From Acidobacteriota bacterium (GTDB lineage Bacteria > Acidobacteriota > Terriglobia > Acidiferrales > UBA7541), in NCBI GenBank assembly GCA_021788095.1, contig JAJYLB010000003.1, positions 124,001 through 188,000 of the forward strand: a stretch of DNA of 64,000 bases, read 5' to 3'. The number at the start of each line of letters is the position of its first letter. The stretch's first letter is position 1. Below the pieces are notes generated by a model. It did not search any database, was not told the DNA's origin, and saw only the letters and a program-made list of their open reading frames with translations. The translations under genes and the position numbers were made by a program. Positions 43,006-52,504 of this stretch are shown piece after piece.

Positions 43006-43909
43006 GCAATGCCCTCTTGATCCGGCTTCCGGCAACGCGAATCCGCGAACGCAGGCGCTCGGTGGGACACCACCCCAATTTCACCCGACACGCGACATCG
43101 AGCGCCGAATCGGCCGACGTCACGTCGTTCCTGCGCAAGAGATGGGGATCCGTCTCGCAGCTATTTAGCCCCGGCGCGGTCGTGAAGGCCATGCCAAAGG
43201 ATTTCCGCACGGCCTCACCCACCCTCTCATCCACCATCCCGTAGGGATAAGCAAACGCTTCCGCGGTTCGCCCGAGGATCCGCGACAAATCCTCCCGGCT
43301 ACCCTCGATCTCGTCTCTTAGCTGGGCATCCGCAAGAGAAGGGAGCCGGGCATGCGTACGGCTGTGCGCTCCGAATTCGATGCCTCTCGCCGCCCATTCG
43401 CGGATGTGATCGGCCGTCATCAACTGCCGCGACGCACGGCCATGACGTTCGTCCCACACGTTCGTCCCGCCCACCAGCCCCGTGACGACGAATACCGCCG
43501 CGCCGAAACCAAGTCTCTCGATCACGGGGAGGGCATGCGAGACTAGGTCGGCATAGGCGTCGTCAAAAGTGACCAGAACGGGCTTCTCGGGGAGCAACTT
43601 CCCCTCACGAAGCCATGCCAGCCAGTCGGAAGGGCGAATCCCGACGTAACCGCGCCGGGCGAGAAACGCCATGTGGCGTTCAAAAACTCCGCCGCGGATC
43701 GTCCAGGGCTTCAGGCCATCGGGCGCTGCCGGCCCGACGTAATGGTATAGCAGGACAGGCAGCAGCACGTCACGCCCGCGTCGAAGATCCTCGGGCGAGC
43801 CCCCCGCAGTCGCCTCGGCTCCCGATCCCCCGGCGGCGGAACTGCTTCCCTCTCGAGTTTTCACCACCATCCGTGCCTGTGCGGCGCTGCGACCTCGTTC
43901 GGCCCGCAT
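42959..43909 (-). CDS. NodB-type polysaccharide deacetylase
   Basis: Up to 316 aa. The NodB domain carries VTFDDAYAD (acidic metal site, about residues 113-121) and GAHSRTHARL (His pair of the metal site), then FAYPYG. Similar enzymes remove N- or O-acetyl groups from polysaccharides or peptidoglycan. It is the last gene of the leftward sugar cluster, 185 bases from the FkbM gene, and overlaps the end of murJ by 47 bases. The first 45 residues are low-complexity; an ATG at 43870 is an alternative start. Confidence 0.85.
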   Translation of the reverse strand: MRAERGRSAAQARMVVKTREGSSSAAGGSGAEATAGGSPEDLRRGRDVLLPVLLYHYVGPAAPDGLKPWTIRGGVFERHMAFLARRGYVGIRPSDWLAWLREGKLLPEKPVLVTFDDAYADLVSHALPVIERLGFGAAVFVVTGLVGGTNVWDERHGRASRQLMTADHIREWAARGIEFGAHSRTHARLPSLADAQLRDEIEGSREDLSRILGRTAEAFAYPYGMVDERVGEAVRKSFGMAFTTAPGLNSCETDPHLLRRNDVTSADSALDVACRVKLGWCPTERLRSRIRVAGSRIKRALLRAGGSRQPRGPAGF

Positions 43910-44094
43910 CCCCCGTGTTGGCCGGGGACCGTGGGAGGCGCACCCGCTTTGCGGGCCTAACGCCGCAAGAAGTTTATCATTCGACCCTTCCGGTCACCAC
44001 GAGGAAGGGTGAGAAGGAATCAGCGCGCCATAGCGCGGCGCTCCCCAGTCGCCCCACGATGACTCCGGGCACTTCAGGCGGGTCGCCACCGGCC

Positions 44095-44937
44095 TCACTT
44101 CACCCGCCCCGCGACGATCCGAACGATGGGGCGAGCTAGGATCGCATCTCGGCCCACAGGTCCGCCGCACGTTGAGAAGGTGGCATATCCCAGGCGGCCG
44201 AGTTCGTCGAGTGTGCCGCACGGCTCGCCACCCTGTGAGGCAACCATCTCGTTATGCAGCTCCAAGAAGAGGATCGGCGAATGTTCTCGAAGCACGTGCC
44301 GCCCGCCGCGAAGCACCGCACCCTCGTGGCCCTCGACGTCGATCTTCACGTGGGAGGGAACGCCGTATTCGGCGGCCATTTGATCCAAAGTCAGGGCCGG
44401 TACCTCCGTGAGGTCACCCTTGGCCCGCCCCCTGAGCACCTGGAAATAGCCATTCGAGAAGACTCCGGCGTTTACCAACGCCAGGGTCTCGCTGGTGTCA
44501 CTCACGGCGGCGCGGAGAATTCGGATTCTGTCGGTCAAACCGTTGAGCGAGGCTTGCAAGACGATCATGCGCGTGGCACTGGGCGAAGGATCCACCGCGA
44601 CGGCTTTGCCGCCGAAGTGGGCCGCGGCAAGGCTGAACACCCCGTAATGCGCCCCCACATCGAAGAGCAGCATCGAATCCGCGCAGTGCGAGGCGAAATT
44701 CCGAAACTCAGCTCCCTGTTCAGGATCTTCAATCTGATCTCGAACGAAGACGCGATAGGCGTGCGGATGGCAGCGAACTCTCCAATCGGGCAGCAGGGGC
44801 GCGGTGGGCGTCCTCCCAAGGTAGAACCGTGCGGAGTCCCACAGCCACTCCGCCGTTTTGGACGGCGACCGAAGCCAGTTCCGCGCCGTACGTGGCACGA
44901 CGGCACGGATGGCTCGTTTCAGCCCCTCAGGCATCAC
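44095..44937 (-). CDS. FkbM-family methyltransferase
   Basis: 280 aa. SAM-binding motif LFDVGAHYGVFSL near residues 91-103, AVDPSPSATR as motif II, and KIDVEGHEGAVL, the FkbM signature. Likely O-methylates a sugar of the polymer made by this cluster; the substrate is inference. Its start overlaps the GT4 stop by four bases. This cluster has a second FkbM gene at 53733-54524, so the product may carry two methylations. Confidence 0.88.
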   Translation of the reverse strand: MMPEGLKRAIRAVVPRTARNWLRSPSKTAEWLWDSARFYLGRTPTAPLLPDWRVRCHPHAYRVFVRDQIEDPEQGAEFRNFASHCADSMLLFDVGAHYGVFSLAAAHFGGKAVAVDPSPSATRMIVLQASLNGLTDRIRILRAAVSDTSETLALVNAGVFSNGYFQVLRGRAKGDLTEVPALTLDQMAAEYGVPSHVKIDVEGHEGAVLRGGRHVLREHSPILFLELHNEMVASQGGEPCGTLDELGRLGYATFSTCGGPVGRDAILARPIVRIVAGRVK

Positions 44938-46145
44938 GCCTGCCGATTTCCGCCGGCGCCTCGGACTCTCCGGGGCACCTCCGCGCTCCGGCCGGGGGAG
45001 TGGTTCCCCAGGGCCAGGACCTTCTCGTACAGGGCAATATGCTTGTCTATCATCTGCGCCTCCCGGAAGAAACTCTGGGCGCGCTCCCCACTTCTCCGAC
45101 CCAGCTCCTCCGCCAGCCGCGGATTTTCGATCACCCGGCGCATGCAGGCGGCGAGCGCCTCCGCGTTCCCCGGCTCGAAAGTCAATCCCGCGTCACCCAC
45201 TACCTCCGCCAATGACCCGATCCTGGAGGCGATAACCAGCCCGCCGCGAAACATGTTTTCCAGCGCCGCCAGTCCAAAGACCTCACCCGCCAGCGATGGC
45301 ATGACCAAAGCGTCGGACTCCTGGAGCACCCGCTCCATCGCCTCGGAAGACAACCGGCCACGGAAGCAAACGGCTTGCTCGAGGCCGCTCCCAGTGGCGA
45401 TCGCTTCGAATTCCGCCCGATCGGGGCCGTCACCGATCACGTCAACCCGAAAGGAATGCCTCTCCGCTCGGAGCTTCATGGCCGCGTCGAGCAACACCCG
45501 CACCCCCTTCGTGCCCACCAGCCGGCCGACGAAAGCGAATCTGAGCGGAAGCTCGTGCCTGCTCGCCCGCAACGGAACCGTCCCGTTCAGCCCGTGGAGA
45601 ATGGTTGTCGTTCGAGGGAGGCCTAGCACCTCTCCCAACCAGGCTGTGGGGGCGATATTCGCCGCCACGCGCCGGCAGAGCCACCGGCGCACGAAAGTCA
45701 GCGACCACAGCTTCAAGTTGGCGATCCGCCCCTGCCCTCGATTGCAGCGGAGGCACTCCCGATGGCGGCCCGCCATGAAATGCCCCGGGCATCCCGAATC
45801 CGTAGGCTCATGGTAGAGCTGCCCGTTCGGGCAGATCGTCTGGAATCCGTGGTGCTCGACCACCACGGGCCGGCCCAGCAGCAAGCCCAGCGTCAGCGGC
45901 ATAAGCGCGGGACCCGCCAAATGCACTAAGTCCGCTTGGCGAATCAGGCGGACTAAGTCACGGGCGCTAGGTGATCGGACCACCGCGAAAGGCAGATGCG
46001 CATCGTCCATCTCCCCGCGAGGGGCCGGCGTCGCCACGGTCACCTCCACTCCACCCCGCGCCAACCCTCGCGCGAACGCCCCCACGATGGTTTGGACGCC
46101 GCCGATGCTCGGCGCGAACGCGTGGCTGTAGAGCAGCAGCTTCAC
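44934..46145 (-). CDS. GT4 glycosyltransferase
   Basis: 403 aa GT-B enzyme. N-terminus VKLLLYSHAFAPSIGGVQ is the glycine-rich start of GT4 donors; the C-terminal half has FVGRLVGTKGVRVLLDA and the EVFGLAALENMFRG segment (EX7E-type). A Cys cluster in the middle (CPNGQLY...CPGHF...CLRCNRG) resembles a zinc-binding insert seen in some GT4 proteins. The GTG at 46145 is chosen: AGGAG is six bases upstream, and it overlaps the previous stop by four bases. Confidence 0.88.
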   Translation of the reverse strand: MKLLLYSHAFAPSIGGVQTIVGAFARGLARGGVEVTVATPAPRGEMDDAHLPFAVVRSPSARDLVRLIRQADLVHLAGPALMPLTLGLLLGRPVVVEHHGFQTICPNGQLYHEPTDSGCPGHFMAGRHRECLRCNRGQGRIANLKLWSLTFVRRWLCRRVAANIAPTAWLGEVLGLPRTTTILHGLNGTVPLRASRHELPLRFAFVGRLVGTKGVRVLLDAAMKLRAERHSFRVDVIGDGPDRAEFEAIATGSGLEQAVCFRGRLSSEAMERVLQESDALVMPSLAGEVFGLAALENMFRGGLVIASRIGSLAEVVGDAGLTFEPGNAEALAACMRRVIENPRLAEELGRRSGERAQSFFREAQMIDKHIALYEKVLALGNHSPGRSAEVPRRVRGAGGNRQA

Positions 46146-47104
46146 AATCCGCTCCTCGCCCCGCCGCGCAGCCAGAGCCGAATCCCCTCTATCTTCCCGG
46201 CGAACACACGCTCGGCCTCCCGGAACCGAAGACCGCGCCCGGAGAGCGCGCGGTGAACTGCAGCAGCTACTCCGCAGGCAGCGCTCTCCCCGATGCCGAA
46301 CCACCAGGCCAGGAAGACGACCCTCCGCCACCAGGGCAGGTGCTTCATCATGATGTACGTGTAGTTCCGGCAAAAGGAGAACGCACGAGCTGGCCGGTCG
46401 GCCCGATCCAGCTCCGGCGTGCGGGGTCCCGCATGATGGAGGACAAGAGCGCGGGGGACGTAGACCACGGCGAAGCCCGATGCCTTTGCCCGCAGGCAGA
46501 GGTCGAGTCCGTACATCGAGGCGTCGTCGAAATTCAGGACCGGGTCCATCGGCAGGGAAGTGAGCAGCTCGCGTCGCCACGCCCAGTTGCCCTCCATTAC
46601 CGTGTCCACCTCGAGTACCCCCTCACCCTCCAGTCTCGCCACGTTTCCCCATGTTTTCCCGTACCAGGTTACATGTCCCGGCCTGCCTTTGAGTCTCCCG
46701 ACTTTCTGGCCGGGGACCACTACACGGCCACCCACGACGCCAACGGCGGGGTTCCTGAAAGGACGAAGAATCTCCCCCAACCACTCTCGGCTGACGGTCA
46801 CATCGTCGTCCACAACGGCCACGACTTCTCCCGCGGCCATTCGCACTCCGGCTTCGACCGGCGGGATGTGTCCGGGCGAGTTCACCGCTGCCCAGCGCAA
46901 CACGGCCGAACCCTCGCCCTCCGGTTGCAGGACACGGACAGCCCCCTCGGTGGCAGCATCGCCCTCGCGCCCGACGACGATAACCTCGTCTGGCTGCACG
47001 CCGCCCTCGAGCAGAGAACGAACGCAAGCGGCAAGTGCGTCAGGCCGCCGGTAGGTGGGAATCACCACCGAAACTCGGAGCCGGCCTGTCAGCGGCGTCG
47101 TCAA
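46142..47104 (-). CDS. GT2 glycosyltransferase
   Basis: 320 aa. GT-A fold: VSVVIPTYRRPDALAACVRSL at residues 11-31, the VDDDVTVS DxD-type motif near 95, and the DASMYGLDLCLRAKASGF segment further on. A short hydrophobic segment near the C-terminus may associate with the membrane. The predicted start is TTG at 47104 without a clear ribosome site. The preceding 233 bases are unassigned. Confidence 0.87.
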   Translation of the reverse strand: MTTPLTGRLRVSVVIPTYRRPDALAACVRSLLEGGVQPDEVIVVGREGDAATEGAVRVLQPEGEGSAVLRWAAVNSPGHIPPVEAGVRMAAGEVVAVVDDDVTVSREWLGEILRPFRNPAVGVVGGRVVVPGQKVGRLKGRPGHVTWYGKTWGNVARLEGEGVLEVDTVMEGNWAWRRELLTSLPMDPVLNFDDASMYGLDLCLRAKASGFAVVYVPRALVLHHAGPRTPELDRADRPARAFSFCRNYTYIMMKHLPWWRRVVFLAWWFGIGESAACGVAAAVHRALSGRGLRFREAERVFAGKIEGIRLWLRGGARSGL

Positions 47105-47337
47105 TGACGTAGCCGCCTTCGTGAGATGCCGAAAAATCCCACCCTCTCTCCCCGTCTGGCAAGGACGGCGCCAACCCCTCAGATGTGCGATTGCTCCCGC
47201 GCCAATACGGACGTTCTCGGCTCCCTCACCGCCGCCCCTTCCTGCACGCAGCCGCTCCCTTCATCGCGCCTTCCCCCGGCCCTGCGGCGCCGGGCCCAGC
47301 GTCATCGCGCGCTCAAGCAGCAAATTGATCCATGAGG

Positions 47338-48459
47338 TCATCGGTCCCCCTCGTGACCGTCCCCGGCTTCGAGTATCCCCAGCAGCAGGCTCGAGAATGT
47401 AGGGGACAAGCTCTCGAGCGAATGGGCGCAGGCGATTCGGCGGCGCTCGTCGCGGCGCGGATCTTCAGCAGATTCCGCCAGCGCCCTGCGGATGCCCTCG
47501 GCCAACTCCTCGGCTGTGTCCCCCAGATAGACCAGATTCCCGTACTCCCATAGATGGATGAGCGGCGTCGAGACGACAGGCAAGCCCGCGGCGAAATAGT
47601 CGTACAGCTTCAAGGCTACCCCGTGCAGGGCTTGCTCCAAGCCGCAATCGTAGGGCATAAAGCCTACGTCGACGTGGCGGAGGATAGCCGGCAGCTCGGC
47701 GGGATCGAACCAGGCGATCTCGTGCAGATTCGGCAAGCGCAGCTCAGGAACCGGCCCGCAAGCCACGAAATGCCAATCGGGATGGGTGACCAGCAGATTC
47801 TCCAGCAAGCCAACGTGGACGCGCCTCCTTGCTGGCCCAAGAAAGACCAGCCGGGGACGCGGAATCGCTCCGAGAGCGGCCGCCGCGCGAGAGCAAGCTG
47901 GAGCGCCGCCCTCACCATCTAACGGAGCGCCAAGCTGAGGTATCAAGCGGATCCTGTCGCCCAGCTTCGCCCGAAGCTGCAAATAGACCGTGCGCGGTAT
48001 AACCAGCGTCACGGCGCACTCCGCCGCCAAACCCTCTGGATCAAAACCCTCTACGCGGTCCGTACAGAGGAAGATGTTGAGAAGGCCCCTCCTCCCGAAT
48101 TCCCGAGCCACATCCAGAGCCCAATCCCCAGGGGGGTAGATCACGATCGGGCGGGTTAGCTGTAGTTCCCGGGCTTGCTCCAGAATCTGGTTTGCTAGGA
48201 GCTTGCCCTGCAGCTTCGAGCCAAAAGGCAGAGAATTCAGCCGGTGCCCCAGGAAGCGAGGCCGAAAACCCTCCACGGCGGCAGCCAGAGGGAAGCGGGC
48301 TTGTCTGGGCCTACGCACAAACGAAGCGGGATTCTCGCAGTACAAGATTCGCCAGCCGGCAAGGCTCAGGGCCCGGGCCAGGCGCTCGGGCGTCCCGTTC
48401 GTTCTCCAGCCCCAGCCGGAGAGTATGATGGCTTGGCGGGGATCGCTGTCGCCGGTCAT
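47338..48459 (-). CDS. Glycosyltransferase, GT-B type (TuaH-like)
   Basis: 373 aa. Begins QAIILSGWGWRTNGTPERLARAL, with later segments RLVFLGPARRRVHVGLLENLL, CGPVPELRLPNLHEIAWFDPAELP and GFMPYDCGLEQALHGVALKLYDYFAAGLPVV. This pattern matches teichuronic/exopolysaccharide GT-B enzymes of the TuaH kind. The start overlaps the stop of the small membrane protein gene by four bases. Sugar specificity unknown. Confidence 0.8.
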   Translation of the reverse strand: MTGDSDPRQAIILSGWGWRTNGTPERLARALSLAGWRILYCENPASFVRRPRQARFPLAAAVEGFRPRFLGHRLNSLPFGSKLQGKLLANQILEQARELQLTRPIVIYPPGDWALDVAREFGRRGLLNIFLCTDRVEGFDPEGLAAECAVTLVIPRTVYLQLRAKLGDRIRLIPQLGAPLDGEGGAPACSRAAAALGAIPRPRLVFLGPARRRVHVGLLENLLVTHPDWHFVACGPVPELRLPNLHEIAWFDPAELPAILRHVDVGFMPYDCGLEQALHGVALKLYDYFAAGLPVVSTPLIHLWEYGNLVYLGDTAEELAEGIRRALAESAEDPRRDERRRIACAHSLESLSPTFSSLLLGILEAGDGHEGDR

Positions 48460-48680
48460 TGGGCTCTCGCCGCCCTATCGCCCACCACTGGGCGTAACGC
48501 AGCCGATGTATCCCTGTGAAACAGGAGGCCGTAAATGGCCCCAAATACCGCGACGGTCAGCAAAGCCCCAGGCAACCGGTAGCCGATTCTCCCCGCCAGC
48601 GCAGCCGTCGCTCCAGCTAGGCCGGCGCGCGGCGCCGGTTGGGCCATTGCGAGCGTGCCTGCGCAAGTGGGCCGCGTCAT
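48456..48680 (-). CDS. Small single-pass membrane protein coupled to both neighbours
   Basis: 74 aa, unknown family. One hydrophobic segment (about residues 34-50, LPGALLTVAVFGAIYGLLF), an Ala/Gly-rich N-terminal part, and a basic C-terminal tail. The ATG overlaps the stop of the upstream GT2 by four bases and its own stop overlaps the start of the next glycosyltransferase by four bases. A random frame would seldom show both overlaps, which supports it being translated. It might tether an enzyme of the cluster to the membrane; that is speculation. Confidence 0.6.
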   Translation of the reverse strand: MTRPTCAGTLAMAQPAPRAGLAGATAALAGRIGYRLPGALLTVAVFGAIYGLLFHRDTSAALRPVVGDRAARAQ

Positions 48681-49612
48681 GGCTGGCCCCTCCCGAGGCC
48701 ACTGCGCCGAGTGAGCCCGAGGAGGGCTAGGGCGCGTGACGTCTCCCCCGCGCCGACGGCGACTCCGCCCCAACACGCCCGCAGGAATCCGTGAGCTACG
48801 GCGCGCGCCGCGGTGGTGAGCGCCTGACCGGCAGTCTCAGCACGTCTCCCAATCGGGAGACGCAGTCGCTCGCGGGTCCACCTTCCCCCCTCGCCGCCTC
48901 GCCGCCACGCCAGCCGCAGAAGGCGAAGACGGCCCAGTTCCTCCGCCCCCTTGTAGTGCCAGACCCAAGCCGACGGCAGGAAGGCGACGCTGAGACCGGA
49001 GCGGAGCAGCCAGTCGGTCTCCTCACTGGGCGGCTGCACCGTCTCGTCGAACTCGGTTCGGAGCAGGTCTCCCCTGCGCGCGATCATGTTTGCGGAGACG
49101 GGAACGACGATGCCGCCCGGTCCGGTCTCGGGCCCAATCACTTCGGTGAGGTAAGAAGCAATTTCGGACCGATGCCGCCCGGGCAGCCTCCCCTCTGTGC
49201 AGAGGAGCACGGGACCGGTCCCCACGGGGTGTGCGGCGGCTTGGAAGTCCGCGACCAGCGCCTCCAGCCAGCCCTCTGGGGCGATGGTGTCGTCATCCAT
49301 GAACACGACGAGTTTGCCACGCGCTTCCTTCACACCCCGGTTGCGGGCCGCGTTCGCGCCGCGCGAAGCAGCCTGGCGGAATGCGCGAAGTGGCACGCGG
49401 AGGCCCGCCGCAGCGCGCTCCAGGGTGGCTGGCGTTGCGTCGGCGGAACCGTCATCAACCACGATCACCTCAAATCGTTCGGCTGGGAAGCTCTGCCTGC
49501 CGAGGGCCTCGAGACAACGCGCGAGCACCGGTGCCCGGTTCCGCGTCGGGATGATGATAGACACCAGCGCGGCGGGGCAGCCGACCCTCTCGAGGCCAAG
49601 CGCGCCAGTCAC
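48677..49612 (-). CDS. GT2 glycosyltransferase
   Basis: 311 aa. N-terminal VSIIIPTRNRAPVLARCLEAL (about residues 17-37), VVDDGSADATP, then the FMDDDTIAPEGW DxD-type motif and SEETDWLLRSGL, giving a GT-A GT2 enzyme. The GTG at 49612 is chosen because it overlaps the flippase stop by four bases (GTGA); the frame is open 158 codons further but that part lacks GT2 features. A basic C-terminal region follows the catalytic domain. Confidence 0.87.
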   Translation of the reverse strand: MTGALGLERVGCPAALVSIIIPTRNRAPVLARCLEALGRQSFPAERFEVIVVDDGSADATPATLERAAAGLRVPLRAFRQAASRGANAARNRGVKEARGKLVVFMDDDTIAPEGWLEALVADFQAAAHPVGTGPVLLCTEGRLPGRHRSEIASYLTEVIGPETGPGGIVVPVSANMIARRGDLLRTEFDETVQPPSEETDWLLRSGLSVAFLPSAWVWHYKGAEELGRLRLLRLAWRRGGEGGRWTRERLRLPIGRRAETAGQALTTAARAVAHGFLRACWGGVAVGAGETSRALALLGLTRRSGLGRGQP

Positions 49613-51111
49613 GCGGGCCTCCGGTTCAGGACCAGGCGAAGCGTGGTCCGTAGGTCCCGGAGAAAGAGTAGGCAGTAAGCGCAGACCGACACAGCTAGGG
49701 CAAGAAGAGCCCTCGGGAGACCGGCGGCTGGGCTGCCGGACGGCACCACATGCCAAACCACCAAGCCAAGCACGGCGGCGAGAGCGCCCCCGAGCAGAAA
49801 GGGAATCGAGAGCCGCAGCGCGCTCCGCACGCGGTGCCAGGAACGGCTCACGATGTAGAGCCCGGCCGCCTGGTAAGCTGCCTGGGTGCCAAGCATGGCG
49901 ATGGCCACGCCCCCCAGCCCGAAACGCAGGCCAACGGCGACCGACCCTCCCACGACGACCACTCCGAAGATGCCAGTTAGGCAGCTCAGCCGGAAATTGC
50001 CGAGCGAGGGAAAGGGGTCCAGCCAGACGCATTTCACCGCCGCGTATACCGAGAGTATCTGGAAGGGAACCACGGCCGGCTGCCACTTCGGCCCCAGCAC
50101 GAGCGGGATCAGGTCGGGCGCAGCGACGATTGCGGCGAGCGCGGTGAAACAGCCTAGGAGGGCCATGACGCGGCTGAAATCCAGGTAGGCCGACCAGAAG
50201 GCTTCGGGGCGGTCGTAGAGCTTGGGCAACTCGGCGTAGGCAACGTTACCGACGGCGTTCCCGACGATGGTGGCGGGAAGCAAGGCGTAGTTGAAGGCGA
50301 GGGCGTAGATGCCAAGCACGCTCATCCCCAGGTATCGCCCAACTAGCAAATTATCAAGGTTCCCTGCGAGATACCACGCAATGCCTTGGCCGAGATACCA
50401 GAAGGAGAAACCGCTTAAAACGCGCAGCGACACCTTCGACACGCGCCAGCGCGGCCGCCAGCCCTGCGTCACGACGACCGAAGCCGCGAAGACCGCATTG
50501 CCCGCTACGGCCGAGCCCACCAGCGCCCATACGCCGAAGCCCTTCCATGCCAAAGCCACGGCGACCCCGAGCCACGCCGCGCTCGAGCAATTGTCGATAA
50601 TCGCCAGGGCCCGAAATCGCGAATCCGCGCGGAGAAGGCTTTGGTGAATGGAAGCATTGACGCGAGCCCAGACCCCAAGCCCCAAGAGAACCAGAACGGG
50701 CGTCAGGAGCCGCTCCCGATAAAAGCGGGCGAGAAACGGCGCGCCAATCGCCAGCATCGTCAGGAGCAGGGAGGAGAGACCCAGGTTCACCCAAAAAGTT
50801 GTATCGGCATGCTCGTCGATTTCCCGCGGGTGGTAGACAAGGAAATTGCCCGCGCCGATATCGGCGAAGCGCTCCTTGATCCCCACGATCGATCCGCCCA
50901 AACCGTAGATGCCGAAATCGAATGGCGTGAGCAGGCGCGCGAGCACGATTCCTCGGGCGAGATTGAGGATGCGGGTGATGACCCCGCTGGAAGACATCCA
51001 GGCCACATGCCGCAGGGAGCGGCCAAAGCTGGGCGCTGACGCCCCTCCCCCGCGGGGCTCGGCCGGCTGCGGCGAAGAGGGGGAAGGGACGGATTGGAGG
51101 GTGTGGTTCAT
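49609..51111 (-). CDS. Wzx-type polysaccharide flippase
   Basis: About 500 aa, 12-14 membrane helices, resembling MATE/MOP-type lipopolysaccharide translocases: GRSLRHVAWMSSSGVITR at the N-terminus, RGIVLARLLTPFDFGIYGL at the first helix pair, and YLGQGIAWYLAGNLDNLLVGRY mid-protein. It would flip undecaprenyl-linked repeat units to the periplasm. The ATG at 51111 is preferred over 51165. It overlaps the downstream GT2 by four bases. Confidence 0.88.
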   Translation of the reverse strand: MNHTLQSVPSPSSPQPAEPRGGGASAPSFGRSLRHVAWMSSSGVITRILNLARGIVLARLLTPFDFGIYGLGGSIVGIKERFADIGAGNFLVYHPREIDEHADTTFWVNLGLSSLLLTMLAIGAPFLARFYRERLLTPVLVLLGLGVWARVNASIHQSLLRADSRFRALAIIDNCSSAAWLGVAVALAWKGFGVWALVGSAVAGNAVFAASVVVTQGWRPRWRVSKVSLRVLSGFSFWYLGQGIAWYLAGNLDNLLVGRYLGMSVLGIYALAFNYALLPATIVGNAVGNVAYAELPKLYDRPEAFWSAYLDFSRVMALLGCFTALAAIVAAPDLIPLVLGPKWQPAVVPFQILSVYAAVKCVWLDPFPSLGNFRLSCLTGIFGVVVVGGSVAVGLRFGLGGVAIAMLGTQAAYQAAGLYIVSRSWHRVRSALRLSIPFLLGGALAAVLGLVVWHVVPSGSPAAGLPRALLALAVSVCAYCLLFLRDLRTTLRLVLNRRPA

Positions 51112-51219
51112 CTTTGCGCGGGGACGCGTATGGGCGCAAATCCGGTCAAGCCGCCTCCCATTCACCTACCTCGGCGCGTTTCTCCCGGGGGACGGCCAGC
51201 AGGAAATGCGCGATTCGAG

Positions 51220-52504
51220 CTAGGGGCATCGCCGCGTCCCCATCGGAGGCCCGCATCCATCCGGGCGCCGGTCTGGCGTTCGCCGTGGCGCCCAACGGGA
51301 CCGTGACTTGCGCCCGGCAACCGCCATTGCGACCGCATCGACCAGCCGATCCACATTCAGCGCTGGAGACCACCCGGAGATCCGCTCCAGGGCGGCTGCC
51401 CCAATTCGCCCCCGTTGATCCGGATTGGCCAGCAGGGTGCCCAGCAATTCGGCCAGCTTCTCAACGTCCCCCGCAGGGTAAACGAACCCCGTTCGCCCCT
51501 GCTCGACCAAGATCGTATCGCGCGCCCACGTGGTCGCTGACCACCGGAATGCACCCGCACAGCATCGCCTCGTTCACCACCACCCCGAATGGCTCGTAAT
51601 CCGACGGCAGCACCAGCACGTCCGCGGCGCGATAGACCTCCGGCAGCTCTGACTGGTTGACGAATCCCAGCAGCCTGACGCGTCCTTCCACGCCTAGCCG
51701 CGCCGCCTCGCGCTCGATCGTGCCGCGCAGTTGCCCGTCTCCCGCAAAGAGCAGGTACGAGCCCGCCACTCTCGCCCGCGCAAAAGCTGCCAGCGCGTCG
51801 AGCGGCCGCTTCCATGGTTGCAGCTTCGCGGAAACCAGGGCCACTGGAGCGTCGGGGGGGATACCCCACCGGGCTCGCGCCGCGCTGCGATCGATCTGTG
51901 CAGCGGCCTGCGTCCACCAATCGTTATCCACCACATACGGGGTCAGCACAATTCGGCGCTCGGCTATCCCCAGCGAGCGCATCAACTGCACGCCACCCGT
52001 CGACGGCACGATGACCGCATCCGCCAGCCGGAACAGCCGCGGCCAGACGATACCCTTTAGTCTCGCCTTCCATCCTCCTCCGCTGCGAGCGGGGAGTTCG
52101 TGAGCATCGGTCCCGAACAGCGCCGCGATTTTCCCGCTCTTCGCCGCCGCCAAAGCGATCCAGAACGTGGCGTACCGGTAGCCCGTATACATCACCACCG
52201 CATCGTAGCTTCCCGTCCGCACGAGCCTCCATACCTCCGGATTCACCAAGCCCCAGAACCGCTCGAGCCTGGGCCGCGCGGAGCGGTTCCGAAGCGCGAT
52301 CCATGGGTAGCCCTCAAGGAGCGGAATATCCCACTGGACTTCCCGGCTGAATCCCGTGTCGTATCCCGGCTCGGCTCCTTGCAAGCTGCAATACGCCACC
52401 TGAATCTCCAACCGGGAATCCCGGGCCATCTGCCGGAATGCCGCCGCGCCGTATTGTGTCGGGTGGGCCGCGACCAGCAGCACCCGGTATCTCCGTTCAC
52501 GCAT
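51220..52504 (-). pseudogene. GT4 glycosyltransferase broken by one-base frameshift
   Basis: Two frames join to one GT4 protein. The first (52504 down to about 51510) covers the N-terminal domain and most of the C-terminal one, up to DYEPFGVVVNEAMLCG and HVGARYDL. The second (51510 to 51220) continues VEQGRTGFVYPAGDVEKLAELL, a typical GT4 end. At 51505-51510 the minus strand reads CTTGGTCGAG where CTTGTCGAG would keep the frame, so one G looks extra. It may be a sequencing or assembly error, or a true lesion that removes the last 80 residues. The start overlaps the next gene's end by 8 bases. Confidence 0.75.

Noticed and set aside
48677-50086. 469-aa version of the GT2 gene
   Set aside because: The first 158 codons are antisense-like frame within the flippase gene; the GTG at 49612 gives the 4-base overlap and the normal GT2 start.
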